A stretch of 6,152 nt of DNA from Methanocalculus sp. MSAO_Arc2 (GTDB lineage: Archaea; Halobacteriota; Methanomicrobia; Methanomicrobiales; Methanocorpusculaceae), in assembly GCA_003838065.1 (NCBI GenBank), contig QZAC01000082.1, forward strand, positions 1-6,152, written 5' to 3'. The notes beneath the pieces are model-generated. The model searched no databases. It saw only the letters and a program-made list of their open reading frames with translations, and was not told the DNA's origin. Positions 5,529 through 6,152 of the stretch are shown piece by piece. Every line of letters begins with the position of its first letter. The first letter of the stretch is position 1. Position numbers and translations under genes: made by a program.

Positions 5529-5980
5529 GCATTCTTCAGCGTGTGAAAAACCTTGTCCGGTCCAAATCGATCCATGTCTGTTACGTCAATGTTGGATCCT
5601 GCAATGGATGTGATATCGAGATCCTTGCCTGCCTCTCCCCACGTTATGATATCGAGCAATATGGCATCTATGTTCACAACAACCCACGGGAGGCTGATGT
5701 CCTGTTGATCACCGGTGCATTCAGTCCTCAATGGGAAGACAAGATCAAACATCTCTGGGAGAAAATACCACAACCCAAGGTCGCAGTCGCTATTGGAAAC
5801 TGTCCGATCTCGGGATGTGTCTTCAACAGGCCTGAGACCCTGGTTGATCCCCCTGTTGCAAAACATATCCCGATTGCTGCTGAGATACCAGGCTGTCCAC
5901 CAAGGCCAACAGAGATTATCAGCACCATTCTGTCACTTGCCCCATTGGTATTCAAAGATTACGAGGAAAACAAACGATGA
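5525..5980 (+). CDS. ehaN: Energy-converting hydrogenase A, [NiFe] hydrogenase small subunit EhaN
   Basis: A 151-residue NuoB/EchC-type small subunit. It carries the single proximal [4Fe-4S] cluster that passes electrons between the nickel-iron site of EhaO and the ferredoxin-type subunits. The expected cluster ligands are C26 and C29 (GSCNGCD), C93 (IGNCPISGC) and C124 (IPGCPPRP). NPREADVLLITGAFS (53-67) is the family's P-R-x-A-D-x-L-x-x-T-G element. The PGCPPRP end is the conserved motif near the cluster. It has no signal peptide or large N-terminal flavodoxin-like extension, as expected of group 4 enzymes. Extra cysteines C19, C36 and C98 have no assigned role. ATG 5525 overlaps the ehaM stop and has GGGG (5510-5513) upstream; the stop overlaps ehaO as ATGA. 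Confidence 0.92.
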   Translation: MSILQRVKNLVRSKSIHVCYVNVGSCNGCDIEILACLSPRYDIEQYGIYVHNNPREADVLLITGAFSPQWEDKIKHLWEKIPQPKVAVAIGNCPISGCVFNRPETLVDPPVAKHIPIAAEIPGCPPRPTEIISTILSLAPLVFKDYEENKR

Positions 5981-6152
5981 AGAAGACGGTAGATGTATCA
6001 CTTCCGGTAGGGCCTGTGCACCCTGTTTTCAAAGAGCCCTGCAGGATAAAATGTGAAACACGAGGCGAATACGTCCTGAACGCAGAAATCGAGCTTGGAT
6101 ATGTAAAAAAAGGAATTGAGCGGATTATGCGTGGCAGACCATGGCAGGAAGT
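5977..6152 (+). CDS. ehaO: Energy-converting hydrogenase A, [NiFe] hydrogenase large subunit EhaO, 5' part only
   Basis: Only the first 58 codons are present; the usual protein is about 370 residues. It is recognisable as a NuoD/EchE-type catalytic subunit by VSLPVGPVHPVFKEP (7-21), the G-P-x-H-P N-terminal motif. The strand RGEYVLNAEIELGYVKKGIERIM (29-51) then corresponds to the GY-x-HRG-x-E element of relatives, and RPWQE follows. The first nickel-binding R-x-C-G-x-C motif normally comes shortly after this point and is beyond the edge, so metal ligands cannot be checked here. In this copy the usual His-Arg pair of the GY-x-HRG element reads Lys-Lys (44-45). ATG 5977 overlaps the ehaN stop by four bases. 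Confidence 0.88.
   Translation, partial: MKKTVDVSLPVGPVHPVFKEPCRIKCETRGEYVLNAEIELGYVKKGIERIMRGRPWQE

Noticed and set aside
5261..5866. Minus-strand open frame of 201 codons opposite ehaM and ehaN
   Set aside because: Both plus-strand genes have recognisable families and start signals. The antisense product has no recognisable motif and arises from codon bias of the coding strand.
5715..6056. Plus-strand open frame of 113 codons across the ehaN/ehaO junction
   Set aside because: It is the +1-type shadow of ehaN and ehaO, both of which have diagnostic motifs in their own frames.

Overview
The window carries the 5' two thirds of an energy-converting hydrogenase A (Eha) operon from a hydrogenotrophic methanogenic archaeon, together with one divergent, unrelated membrane-protein gene that is cut by the left edge. 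The organism is judged archaeal and methanogen because the gene order and subunit sizes follow the ehaB to ehaO order known from Methanothermobacter and Methanococcus, including the Eha-specific soluble subunit EhaM (DUF1959). The start region also has a TATA-type promoter and a very short or absent leader. Roughly balanced base composition and the loss of some small subunits relative to the Methanobacteriales operon suggest Methanomicrobiales, but this is inference.

Layout. Bases 1-803 (minus strand) encode the first 267 residues of an AI-2E family (PerM/YdiK-like) transporter. Bases 804-969 are the divergent intergenic region, with archaeal promoter signals for both directions and a perfect 8+8 inverted repeat overlapping the eha TATA region. 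From 970 to the right edge, thirteen genes run on the plus strand almost without a gap: ehaB, ehaC, ehaD, ehaE, ehaF, ehaG, ehaH, ehaI, ehaJ, a small membrane subunit at the ehaK/ehaL position, ehaM, ehaN and the start of ehaO. Most junctions are 4-base ATGA or GTGA overlaps with a strong Shine-Dalgarno sequence inside the preceding gene. The operon must therefore be translated as a coupled unit and assembled as one complex.

How the genes work together. EhaN (small subunit with one proximal [4Fe-4S] cluster) and EhaO ([NiFe] large subunit) form the catalytic module. EhaJ is the NuoH-like membrane anchor. EhaH looks like a half-size antiporter-type module, and EhaC to EhaG are small hydrophobic proteins, several of which resemble the MrpB/C/F/G and Mbh ion-translocation subunits. 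In the family, the complex uses the membrane ion gradient to drive reduction of ferredoxin by H2. This replaces low-potential electrons lost from the methanogenesis cycle. The polyferredoxin subunits expected after ehaO lie outside the window.

Points worth a second look: the operon begins at ehaB with no ehaA in front and appears to have only one gene where K and L are expected. The ehaC start seems to be a CTGA version of the ATGA overlaps used elsewhere. The promoter dyad is a good operator candidate. No RNA genes, mobile elements, CRISPR arrays or recognisable terminators were seen. I do not see a wholly new system; the novelty lies in details of a known complex.
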